Positions 7,778 to 13,794 of a stretch of DNA of 26,692 nt are shown here, piece by piece. Under the pieces are notes generated by a model. It was not told the DNA's origin. It searched no databases and worked only from the letters and a program-made list of their open reading frames with translations. Where the stretch lies: assembly GCA_046728155.1 (NCBI GenBank), contig JBKPDY010000010.1:1-26692 (forward strand). The letters are read 5' to 3'. Both the position numbers and the translations under genes were made by a program. The DNA comes from CAWDLX01 sp046728155. Its GTDB lineage: Bacteria; Actinomycetota; Actinomycetes; Mycobacteriales; Micromonosporaceae. Every line of letters starts with the position of its first letter. Within the stretch, counting starts at the first letter, position 1.

Positions 7778-7785
7778 TGACCTTC

Positions 7786-8079
7786 GTGTACGCCGGGACC
7801 GCCGTGTACGACCTGCTGTTGCCGGGGGACTCCCGGTCGCTGAAGGCCAAGCGTTCGTATGTCCGGCCGATCGTCGCGGCTCTGCGTCGGTTCGAGGTGT
7901 CGGTGGCCGAGGTCGGCCTGATGGACCTGTACCGGCGGGCGCAGATCGGCGTCGCGGTCATAGCCCCGGACGCCGCGCACGTCAACGAGGTGCTGGACTC
8001 GTGTGAGAAGTTGGTCGTCGGCCGGCCCGAGGTGGAGTTCCTCTCCGCGCGCCGACGCCTTTTCGGAGAGGACGACTAG
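7786..8079 (+). CDS. DUF503 family protein (YlxP-like)
   Basis: 97 residues, a full-length small DUF503 protein. It starts MYAGTAVYDLLLPGDSRSLK and contains the family landmarks SLKAKRSYVRPIVAALRR, SVAEVGLMDLYRRAQIGVAV and the C-terminal RRRLFGEDD. The family (YlxP in Bacillus) sits next to rbfA in many genomes and is thought to be linked to ribosome biogenesis, but its biochemical role is not established. The frame is open back to 7687, but those codons overlap the divergent methyltransferase and are not family-like, so the GTG at 7786 is preferred; a TTG at 7777 is possible. A hairpin and 130 bases separate it from rbfA. Confidence 0.85.
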   Translation: MYAGTAVYDLLLPGDSRSLKAKRSYVRPIVAALRRFEVSVAEVGLMDLYRRAQIGVAVIAPDAAHVNEVLDSCEKLVVGRPEVEFLSARRRLFGEDD

Positions 8080-8085
8080 TCACAG

Positions 8086-8117
8086 CGCGAAGTCGCTGTT
8101 GCACTCACGACTTCGCG
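8086..8117 (+). terminator. Perfect hairpin between the DUF503 gene and rbfA
   Basis: CGCGAAGTCG (8086-8095) pairs perfectly with CGACTTCGCG (8108-8117) across a 12-nt loop, starting 6 bases after the DUF503 stop. There is no T-run. A terminator or attenuator is likely. A TANNNT box (TAGTGT, 8157-8162) 46 bases before the rbfA ATG could restart transcription. Confidence 0.6.
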
Positions 8118-8208
8118 AGGACCTCGACTGGCCCAGGATCGATGTGCGGCCCGGAGTAGTGTCAAGGTCGTCGGGCTGCCCCTCGTAACACTCGCGGAGG
8201 TGGAGGAA

Positions 8209-8787
8209 ATGACAGATCCGGCTAAGGTCCGCCGGCACGCCGAGCGGATCAGGGAACTCGTCGCAGAGGTTGTCCGGAGCCATATCAAGGACCCCCGACT
8301 CGGCATGATCACCATCACCGACTCGCGGATCACCGCGGATCTACGCGACGCCACCGTCTTCTATACGGTTCTCGGTGACCAAGCCGCCCAGACCGCAACC
8401 GCCGCTGCACTGGAGAGCGCGAAGGGGCTCATGCGCAGCACAGTCGGCCGAGCCCTGGGCCTTAAGCACTCACCGACGCTGACGTTCGTCCACGACGATG
8501 TCCAGGACCAGGTCAAGCACATCGACGAACTCTTGGCCGTCGCCCGCGCCTCCGATGCGAAGGTGCACGAGCTGGCCGCCGGGGCAACCTACGCGGGTGA
8601 CGCCCAGCCGTACCGGGTGGCCGATGTGGACAGCGACAGCGAGGCGGAGGACGATGCCGACATGTCCTCATTGGACGCTCTGCCGTCCTTCGATCCCGTG
8701 CCGTCCTACAACGCTGTGCGTTCCTCCCACGCTGCACCTTCCTCCAACGCCGCGCCTTCGCCCAACGACGTGGGCAAGCGCCGGTGA
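8209..8787 (+). CDS. rbfA: Ribosome-binding factor RbfA
   Basis: 192 residues. RbfA binds immature 30S subunits and supports maturation of the 16S rRNA 5' end. The KH-like core is clear: MTDPAKVRRHAERIRELVAE, then HIKDPRLGMITITDSRITAD, DATVFYTVLG, GRALGLKHSPTLTFVHDD and HIDELL (residues 1-~115). The ATG at 8209 is preferred over the in-frame GTG at 8200 because GGAGG at 8196-8200 has an 8-nt spacing to it. The tail after ~residue 130 is unusual: an acidic run (DSDSEAEDDAD) and then five degenerate copies of a six-residue unit (like AAPSSN), which makes the protein longer than typical actinobacterial RbfA. The stop overlaps the next start by four bases. Confidence 0.93.
   Translation: MTDPAKVRRHAERIRELVAEVVRSHIKDPRLGMITITDSRITADLRDATVFYTVLGDQAAQTATAAALESAKGLMRSTVGRALGLKHSPTLTFVHDDVQDQVKHIDELLAVARASDAKVHELAAGATYAGDAQPYRVADVDSDSEAEDDADMSSLDALPSFDPVPSYNAVRSSHAAPSSNAAPSPNDVGKRR
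8677..8766 (+). repeat. Five degenerate 18-bp repeats in the rbfA tail
   Basis: Units ALPSFD, PVPSYN, AVRSSH, AAPSSN and AAPSPN are encoded back to back, 18 bases each, in the rbfA reading frame. The DNA copies share a core like CCTCCCACGCTG. They look like expansion of a short coding repeat. Confidence 0.7.
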
Positions 8788-9848
8788 CGACGTCGGTGCC
8801 GGCGTTCACGGCCGAGTCTACATTGGACAGTTCACTCGCCGCGGCGGCGAAGGTGGTGATGCAGCTGCCGCGCGACGCGCCGATCCTGCTATGCTGCCAC
8901 GTCAACCCCGATGGTGACGCACTCGGGAGCATGCTGGGGTTCGGCTTGGGCCTGCGCGCCCTGGGCTTCAGCAACGTCCGCGGGAGCTTTCCGGAACCCT
9001 ACGCCGTGGTCGAGACGTTCCAGTTCCTGCCCGGTCTCGACCTGTTGGTGCCGCCGGACATCGCGCCACGGCACCCAGAGCTCGCGGCAAGCTTCGATGC
9101 GGCCAGCCCCGGTCGACTGGGCGTCTTGACCGAAGCCTGCCAGGCCGCGCCGACGTGGATAGCGCTGGACCACCATGCCTCCTACACCGGCTTCGGCTCG
9201 CTACGTCTTGTGGACCCGGATGCCGCAGCGACGGCGGTCGTGGCGATCCGTCTCCTGGACGAGCTCGGTGTCGACCTCGACGCGGAGATGGCCACGTGTT
9301 TCTACGTGGCCATCGCTACCGATACCGGCTCATTCCGGTTCGACGCGACCACCGGGGAGGTGCTGGCCCTCGCCACGCGACTTGTCGAGGCCGGCGCCGA
9401 GCCGTCTCAGATCGCCCGGCATGTGTTCGATACCCGCTCGTTCGACGCGGTTCGACTGCTCGGGACCGTGCTCGACCGGGCCGAGCTCGAGCCGGCCGCA
9501 GGGGGCGGGCGCGGGCTGGTCACCGCCTACGCGACCATCGCCGACCTAAGCCGGTACGGTCAGCCCCCGCACGTGCTGGAGAGCTTCATGGACATCCTTC
9601 GTACGACCAGTGAGGCTGATGTCGCCTGCCTGATCAAGCCAGCTGCGGAGGGTGAGTGGACGGTTTCCTTGCGCAGCAAAGGGGCCACCGACGTCGCCGC
9701 CATGGCGGTCGCGCTCGGCGGCGGGGGACACCGGCTCGCGTCGGGATTCACCGGCTTTGGTGAAGTGGATGACGTGCTCGCCGCGGTCCGATCCCAGCTG
9801 GACGCGGCGCCGTGGCTGTGGCCCGTACCGGTGAAGGATCAGGGATGA
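8784..9848 (+). CDS. nrnA: DHH/DHHA1 phosphoesterase (NrnA-like oligoribonuclease / pAp phosphatase)
   Basis: 354 residues. Enzymes of this family degrade 2-5 nt RNAs and in many bacteria dephosphorylate pAp, using Mn2+. Metal-binding motifs are present: HVNPDGDALGS (H39, D43, D45), DHHAS (D129-H130-H131) and ATDTGSF (D180). The DHHA1 domain ends with GGGGHRLASGF (H316 region). Everything expected for activity is there; the DHH motif is followed by Y where N is more usual in my memory of homologues. The GTG start overlaps the rbfA stop (GTGA) and has no good ribosome site, so translation probably depends on coupling to rbfA. The neighbourhood (rbfA upstream) is the standard actinobacterial one. 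Confidence 0.93.
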   Translation: MTTSVPAFTAESTLDSSLAAAAKVVMQLPRDAPILLCCHVNPDGDALGSMLGFGLGLRALGFSNVRGSFPEPYAVVETFQFLPGLDLLVPPDIAPRHPELAASFDAASPGRLGVLTEACQAAPTWIALDHHASYTGFGSLRLVDPDAAATAVVAIRLLDELGVDLDAEMATCFYVAIATDTGSFRFDATTGEVLALATRLVEAGAEPSQIARHVFDTRSFDAVRLLGTVLDRAELEPAAGGGRGLVTAYATIADLSRYGQPPHVLESFMDILRTTSEADVACLIKPAAEGEWTVSLRSKGATDVAAMAVALGGGGHRLASGFTGFGEVDDVLAAVRSQLDAAPWLWPVPVKDQG

Positions 9849-9887
9849 GCAGGGGTCGGCGAGACTGGCGTGATCCCCTGGTCGGGT

Positions 9888-9893
9888 GACAAT
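9888..9893 (+). promoter_or_regulatory. Possible -10 of a leaderless membrane-protein transcript
   Basis: GACAAT (within TGACAAT) is 6 nt before the ATG at 9900. It is one base off TANNNT. The intervening AGGGGA is too close to the ATG to be an effective ribosome site. Confidence 0.3.
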
Positions 9894-9899
9894 AGGGGA

Positions 9900-10304
9900 A
9901 TGGATCAGCCGCGGGTAGTAGCCCACGACGTGCGGCCATGGGACCGGCCCCTCGTCAGGTATCCCTTGTTCGCTCTGATTGCCGCCGTGGGAGGTCTCTT
10001 CGGCTCGTTCACGCGAAGTGCCCTGCTGCTCGTGCTGGCCGTCGGCGGGAGCCTCTTCTGGCTCGGCATCACGGGTCGGGCTGGTCGGCGGCCGGCGCCG
10101 CAGCGCCTACCGCGTGGATCTGCCCTGTGGCTCGCTCCCATCCTCGTCTTCGCCGCCGTGGAGCTCTTCGCCTTCAGCCGACACTCCACTGAGGACTATC
10201 CGACGCTGTCGCTGCTCGCCGACCCGTTCCTTGACCATTATCTGGCAAGGGCCGCGTGTTACTTCGGTTGGTTGGTCGCATTCTGGGGGTTGGTGCGTCG
10301 GTGA
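9900..10304 (+). CDS. Small membrane protein of unknown function
   Basis: 134 residues. It has a soluble start (MDQPRVVAHDVRPWDRPLVR), then three to four hydrophobic segments: YPLFALIAAVGGLFG, ALLLVLAVGGSLFWLGI, LWLAPILVFAAVELFAF and YFGWLVAFWGLVRR. It ends in RR, giving a positive-inside C-terminus. No named family is recognised. It lies 51 bases after the nrnA-like gene and is followed by a second small membrane protein whose C-terminus has a similar aromatic pattern (WWWAGWHFFAR), so the two may act together. The ATG at 9900 is preferred over the ATG at 9870 because the intervening residues look non-coding and a -10-like box sits in them. Confidence 0.7.
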   Translation: MDQPRVVAHDVRPWDRPLVRYPLFALIAAVGGLFGSFTRSALLLVLAVGGSLFWLGITGRAGRRPAPQRLPRGSALWLAPILVFAAVELFAFSRHSTEDYPTLSLLADPFLDHYLARAACYFGWLVAFWGLVRR

Positions 10305-10308
10305 GTAG

Positions 10309-10374
10309 CGAGCCCACAGCGAGTGAGCGTCGCAGGTCCGCCCGGCGGCAGCAGCGGAGCGAGTGCGGAGGCGA
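10309..10374 (+). repeat. 66-bp dispersed repeat, copy A, ending in a Shine-Dalgarno sequence
   Basis: This element and the one at 26601-26666 have the same length and differ at only about 11 of 66 positions by my hand alignment. Both start CGAGCC(C/G)ACAGCGAGTGAGC and end CGGAGCGAG(T/C)GCGGAGGCGA. The central block differs but is self-complementary in both (here CCGCC-C-GGCGG). The final GGAGG provides the ribosome site for the gene that starts at 10378. Confidence 0.75.
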
Positions 10375-10377
10375 CCG

Positions 10378-10590
10378 ATGAGCAAGGTCATCATTATCAG
10401 CCTGTTTGTGATCGCCGGTATGGCGCTCGCGGCGGTGAGTCTCCTGTCCCGACGCGAGTCCAGCCGGGTGCCGTCGCTTAGCGACATCAGCGCATTCGTC
10501 ATGGACTACCGGGTGGGCAAGGTCCCGGTCGGGCGGGTCGCCGTGCTCGGCTTCTGGTGGTGGGCCGGCTGGCATTTCTTCGCCCGGTAA
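10378..10590 (+). CDS. Small one-pass membrane protein, DUF6186-like
   Basis: 70 residues: one membrane span (VIIISLFVIAGMALAAVSLL, residues ~4-23), a short soluble middle (SRVPSLSDISAFVMDYRVGK) and a highly aromatic end (LGFWWWAGWHFFAR). From memory this pattern matches the small actinobacterial DUF6186 family; I could not check it. The function is unknown. The ATG at 10378 is 7-8 bases after GGAGG, which belongs to the dispersed repeat filling the gap from the preceding gene. An in-frame ATG at 10363 lies inside that repeat and is unlikely. The gene is convergent with the RHH regulator, 15 bases away. Confidence 0.72.
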   Translation: MSKVIIISLFVIAGMALAAVSLLSRRESSRVPSLSDISAFVMDYRVGKVPVGRVAVLGFWWWAGWHFFAR

Positions 10591-10605
10591 TCCACGTGAG
10601 AACGC

Positions 10606-10965
10606 TTAGTCCGCTGCTGGCCGCGGGACCTGCTGATCCAGGAAGCGCTCGACGAGCCCGCGGACGACTGCGGCCATCGTGAAGTCGTGCTCGTTGCACC
10701 AGGAGCGGAGCAGAGCGTGCTGCTGCGCGGGCAACCGGATCGTCACAAGTTGGCTTTCCTCGCCGACCGGAAGGCTCGAGGCGATTTCGCGCTCGAATGC
10801 CGGCGCGCGGCCACGCCGCCTGAGCCCGGGCTGACCGATAGCGATGGCGAGACCGGGGTCGGTGCGCTGCAGCAGCCACCCGGTGATCTCTATGCGCTCT
10901 TGCACCGGCAAGGTCTCCAAGAGTTCGGCGAGGCGTTGCGCGGGTGCCAGGTACGGAGTCGACAT
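10606..10965 (-). CDS. Ribbon-helix-helix transcriptional regulator
   Basis: 119 residues. The C-terminal ~50 residues read as a ribbon-helix-helix fold: strand QLVTIRLPA, helix QQHALLRSWCNEHD and helix TMAAVVRGLVERFLDQQ. The N-terminal part (LAPAQRLAELLETLPVQERI, then ITGWLLQRTDPGLAIAIG) is helical and may dimerise or bind a ligand; a basic RRRGRAP linker joins them. RHH proteins bind palindromic operators as dimers and usually repress themselves. A strong palindrome lies just ahead of this gene. The ATG at 10965 is 7 nt after a TATCGT -10 box, suggesting a leaderless message. No toxin gene is adjacent, so it looks like a stand-alone regulator. The targets beyond itself are unknown. Confidence 0.75.
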   Translation of the reverse strand: MSTPYLAPAQRLAELLETLPVQERIEITGWLLQRTDPGLAIAIGQPGLRRRGRAPAFEREIASSLPVGEESQLVTIRLPAQQHALLRSWCNEHDFTMAAVVRGLVERFLDQQVPRPAAD

Positions 10966-10972
10966 GGGTCAA

Positions 10973-11003
10973 ACGATAGCGCATCGCGATAGCGCGCTAT
11001 CGC
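10973..11003 (-). promoter_or_regulatory. Palindromic operator and overlapping leaderless promoter of the RHH gene
   Basis: The half-site CGATAGCGC occurs at 10974-10982 and 10987-10995, and inverted at 10994-11002. The last two form a perfect 18-bp palindrome (10986-11003). On the minus strand TATCGT (10978-10973) is a TANNNT -10 box 7 nt before the ATG at 10965, and it overlaps the first half-site. A bound regulator would cover the -10 and the -35 region, so negative autoregulation is the natural reading. Confidence 0.75.
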
Positions 11004-11096
11004 CGAATCAGCAGGGCACCGCCTCGTGACACAGTGCGGTGTCCGGAATCTGGGAAAGCGATGCCAGGTCGTGGACCTGAACGTTAGTTTGGTCGC

Positions 11097-11144
11097 GTGC
11101 GTACCGCACTGATTCTTAGCCGCCGCGGCGGGATCTGCAGCTAG
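11097..11144 (+). CDS. Possible 15-residue leader peptide
   Basis: GTG CGT ACC ... TAG encodes MRTALILSRRGGICS. The GTG follows TAGTTT by 6 nt, the spacing of a leaderless start. Its last codons, and its stop, fall inside a strong hairpin (11123-11161), so ribosome position could affect folding. Actinobacterial leader peptides with an LSRR...C pattern are known upstream of sulfur-assimilation genes, but no such gene follows here and the usual longer consensus is absent. Speculative. Confidence 0.25.
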   Translation: MRTALILSRRGGICS

Positions 11145-11161
11145 CCAGCTCCCCGCCGCGG
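11123..11161 (+). terminator. Strong GC hairpin, terminator or RNA structure
   Basis: CCGCGGCGGG (11123-11132) pairs perfectly with CCCGCCGCGG (11152-11161). Inside the 19-nt loop AGCT-AGCC-AGCT can form a second stem. There is no T-run. It may terminate transcription begun at the nearby TAGTTT box or be part of a small RNA. Confidence 0.5.
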
Positions 11162-11348
11162 GATGCGTGCTGGCTCGATCCGCGATCTTCATACCCGATC
11201 ACACGCGGCGGTACGGCGGGTGCGACCACCAGTCCAGACGCCTTTCCACGATCACCCAGCGACGTGGCTTCCGCTTCCTCGGCCGGCGATCCCGGTCTCG
11301 CCCTTCCTGACGAAACACGCACTGACCACTGTGGAAGGTTCCACGAAC

Positions 11349-11459
11349 ATGAACGAGAAGTCCAAGTCGCAGCAACAGCCACGGCCCCAGCCCGTTGCGC
11401 CGCCCACGCCCGAGACGGCCAAGCAAGCCCTGCAGCAGTCGATGGACCGCCGCTGGTAG
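11349..11459 (+). CDS. Small hypothetical protein, 36 residues
   Basis: The frame starts MNEKSKSQQQPRPQPVAPP and ends TAKQALQQSMDRRW. It is hydrophilic and Gln/Pro-rich, with a short amphipathic helix at the end; no membrane span or signal. GGAAGG lies about 10 bases before the ATG, a little far, and is part of a GTGGAA-GG-TTCCAC inverted repeat that could hide it. A longer in-frame start at 11163 gives residues with no coding look. The amino-acid composition differs from chance translation of high-GC DNA (K, Q and E together), which is the main reason to list it. The function is unknown. Confidence 0.4.
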   Translation: MNEKSKSQQQPRPQPVAPPTPETAKQALQQSMDRRW

Positions 11460-11572
11460 TGGCGAAACCGGACCCGTCTTGGCCGCGGCTGGGTCCACCG
11501 CCAAGGTCGCCGTTCCGGTATCAAGAGCCTCGCCGGAGGATGGATCTGCAACCGGCGACCGGGGGTTGTTTC

Positions 11573-11610
11573 GATGTGAGAACGGCGATCATGAGGGTCG
11601 AGCTCACATC
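11573..11610. terminator. Inverted repeat between convergent genes
   Basis: GATGTGAG (11573-11580) and CTCACATC (11603-11610) are a perfect 8-bp inverted repeat around 22 bases, just past the 3' end of the leftward membrane-protein gene. A second repeat GGACCC...GGGTCC lies near 11470-11495. Either could end transcription from one or both sides. No T-run is present. Confidence 0.3.
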
Positions 11611-11631
11611 TCGGGAGCGACCTCCTCGTCC

Positions 11632-12711
11632 TCAGCAGACGAACTGGACCTTGGCAAAGTCTGCGTCGAGGTCGTAGACCGAGCCGGCCTCGGTCTTCGC
11701 CTCGGAAATGGAGACCGGCGCGAGCGCGACCAGGTCGCTGTCGATGAGGTCGCAGTCCATGTTGCTGCCGAACGCCTGCGCGTGCTTGAGCCATAGGCCT
11801 TCCGAGCTTCGCTGGACCCGGTTGCTGGCGTACAAGATCCAGGTAACCCGGTCACGGACCACGACGAGGTTGGCCCCGGCGCCGTCCCGGTGGGCGACGA
11901 TCGGGTAGACCCAGATGAAATTGGTCACGATCGACAGAGCTGGCAGACCGGAATCGGTGACCGCGGCGATCGTGAACGTCCCCTTCACCCGGACCGGATC
12001 GTCGGTGAGTTCGGTGTTCGGTTGAAGCCGCGTAGCGTAGGCGAACGCGTTGTTGTTCGCGAAGTCCTTGATGACGTTCTCCCGGGAGTCCGGCGCGAGC
12101 AGCCCGACCAGCTTCGAGGCATCGTGGCCGGTCAACATGGTCGTGTCGAGCCGGGCGGCGGTCATTGCCTGCTTCACCATCGCCAGGTCGGCCGAGACCT
12201 CGGCCTTGGTGAAGCCGTTGTACGGCCGGGCGGTCGGGAGGACTATGCCGTCGGCGCCCTTGCCGAAATCGACCGCCGGCGTGCCCGCGAAGATGTCCGG
12301 ACTCGGTGGCGTCGTCGTCTGGCTGGGGCTCGTCTGGCCGGTACTGGGGCTGTTGGAACGGGTTGCGGAGTTGTTCCTCGCCGACAGCAGTTTCGGGATG
12401 AGGACGACACCCGCAGCCACCAGAACCACGACGAGGACACCGACCACGACGGCGACGATGCGGCCGTTGCCCCTGGGCGGCTCCGACGGCTGGACCGGCA
12501 CGTACGGGTATCCCGGCGATGCGGGTGGAGTCGGCACGGGAACGCTCGCCAGACCGGGGCTGTACTGGGCGCCGGCCGGAGTCGGCCCGCTTCCCGGCGG
12601 GGCCGCCGCGCCCTGATCAGGCAGCGTCCAGGGCTCTGGGTCGGTCAATCCCTCCCACGGGTCGACGGCAGGGACGGGCGGCGGTTCGTCGGTCGGATAC
12701 GGGCCGGTCAT
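11632..12711 (-). CDS. One-pass membrane protein with proline-rich cytoplasmic N-terminus
   Basis: 359 residues. Residues 1-~85 are Pro-rich (MTGPYPTDEPPPVPAVDPWE ... PSEPPRG). A single membrane span follows (IVAVVVGVLVVVLVAAGVVL, ~88-107), then a Ser/Thr/Pro-rich external linker and a ~230-residue outer domain starting near DIFAGTPAVDFGKGADG and ending DADFAKVQFVC. The topology is of a type II membrane protein. No family is recognised; the shape resembles actinobacterial cell-envelope proteins with an NTF2-like outer domain, but that is a guess. GAAGGTGG precedes the ATG. The open frame continues upstream to 13644, antisense to truB, which is a shadow. Two cysteines near the end (C at 'MDCDL' and the last residue) could form a disulfide. 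Confidence 0.75.
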   Translation of the reverse strand: MTGPYPTDEPPPVPAVDPWEGLTDPEPWTLPDQGAAAPPGSGPTPAGAQYSPGLASVPVPTPPASPGYPYVPVQPSEPPRGNGRIVAVVVGVLVVVLVAAGVVLIPKLLSARNNSATRSNSPSTGQTSPSQTTTPPSPDIFAGTPAVDFGKGADGIVLPTARPYNGFTKAEVSADLAMVKQAMTAARLDTTMLTGHDASKLVGLLAPDSRENVIKDFANNNAFAYATRLQPNTELTDDPVRVKGTFTIAAVTDSGLPALSIVTNFIWVYPIVAHRDGAGANLVVVRDRVTWILYASNRVQRSSEGLWLKHAQAFGSNMDCDLIDSDLVALAPVSISEAKTEAGSVYDLDADFAKVQFVC

Positions 12712-12846
12712 GGTCCACCTTCGAACGGTCGACGGGACGATCGAGTCAACCCGCGATTGTGGCATGGTGGCACACGGGAGCACGTACCCCACGGCGTACC
12801 CGTGCCCGGCTTGTGATGTCTCGTCGGTGAGCTGCGAGGAGCGGGC

Positions 12847-13776
12847 GTGAGCGGGCCCGCGACATGGAGGTGGATCGGTTTGGCCCGGGACGGGATGGTT
12901 GTGGTCGACAAACCCGGCGGAATGACGTCGCACGATGTCGTGTCGCGGGTCCGCCGGCTCGCTCGTACCCGTCGCGTCGGCCACGCCGGCACGTTGGATC
13001 CGTTGGCGACCGGGGTGCTGGTCGTCGGCGTCGGGCGGGCGACCCGCCTGCTCACCTACGTCGTCGGCAGCGACAAGGCCTACCGCGCCACGGTTCGCCT
13101 GGGTCAGTCGACCGTCACCGACGACGCCGAGGGCGAGGTGACGGGGCGCAAAGGGGCCGACCGACTCACCGGGTCGACGGTACGTACTGCGGTCGCCTCC
13201 TTCGTCGGGACACATGAGCAGGTGCCGAGTTCGGTCAGTGCCATCAAGGTGGATGGCGTTCGTTCGTACGCGCGCGTGCGGCGGGGCGAGCAGGTACGGC
13301 TCGCGGCGCGGCGGGTAACGATCAGTCGTCTGGAGGAGGTGGGGCTCGGCGTGGCGATGGCTGCCGATGGCACGTCGGTACTCGATCTGGAGGTCGACGT
13401 GGTCTGCTCGTCCGGGACCTATGTGCGCGCGCTCGCCCGTGATCTCGGCCACGCGCTGGGGGTGGGCGGGCACCTCACCGGTCTTCGCCGCACGGCCGTG
13501 GGAGCCTTCAGCATCGATGAGGCGTCCACATTGGAGCAGCTCGCCGAGCTGGCCGACCCGGTGACCATCACGCTCGAGGACGTGGCCGGGAGGATCTTCA
13601 CACGTCGTGACGCCGATGCCGACGAGGCCCGCGTACTGTCGCACGGGGGACCGCTAAAGGGCGTCGGGATCACTGGTCCGTACGCGGTCTTCGGGCCCGA
13701 CGCGCGGGTCGTCGCGATCGTGGCCGAGCGGGACGGCCGGGCCTGGGCCGAGGTCGTGCTGTCCCCCGCCGGGTGA
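12847..13776 (+). CDS. truB: tRNA pseudouridine(55) synthase TruB
   Basis: 309 residues. TruB makes pseudouridine 55 in the T-loop of tRNAs. Motifs: GMVVVDKPGGMTSHDVVSRV (residues ~17-36), RRVGHAGTLDPLATGVLVV (~44-62, with the catalytic Asp in GTLDPLATG), KAYRATVRLG, and YVRALARDLGHALG near 198-211. A C-terminal ~60-residue domain follows, as in other actinobacterial TruB proteins. The GTG start at 12847 has GAGGAG with good spacing. It opens the truB-ribF pair, with 18 bases to ribF, and is divergent from the membrane-protein gene. Confidence 0.96.
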   Translation: MSGPATWRWIGLARDGMVVVDKPGGMTSHDVVSRVRRLARTRRVGHAGTLDPLATGVLVVGVGRATRLLTYVVGSDKAYRATVRLGQSTVTDDAEGEVTGRKGADRLTGSTVRTAVASFVGTHEQVPSSVSAIKVDGVRSYARVRRGEQVRLAARRVTISRLEEVGLGVAMAADGTSVLDLEVDVVCSSGTYVRALARDLGHALGVGGHLTGLRRTAVGAFSIDEASTLEQLAELADPVTITLEDVAGRIFTRRDADADEARVLSHGGPLKGVGITGPYAVFGPDARVVAIVAERDGRAWAEVVLSPAG

Positions 13777-13794
13777 CGCGGGAAGGGAGCTGAC

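Larger units (their letters stand above)
11004..11348. other. Structured intergenic region with a possible tiny leader ORF
   Basis: There is no ordinary gene in these 345 bases. What can be seen: a TANNNT box (TAGTTT, 11085-11090), 6 nt ahead of a GTG that opens a 15-codon frame (11097-11144), a strong hairpin (11123-11161), a short inverted repeat GTGCG-TAC-CGCAC, and a GTGGAA-GG-TTCCAC inverted repeat (11331-11344) just before a 36-codon ORF. The layout resembles a leader region more than empty spacer. Confidence 0.4.

Noticed and set aside
7687..7785. Longer start for the DUF503 protein
   Set aside because: The extra residues overlap the divergent methyltransferase start and do not look like the family's N-terminus.
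12712..13644. Upstream extension of the leftward membrane-protein frame into truB
   Set aside because: TruB motifs are certain on the + strand, and the membrane protein has a good ribosome site at its ATG (12711).
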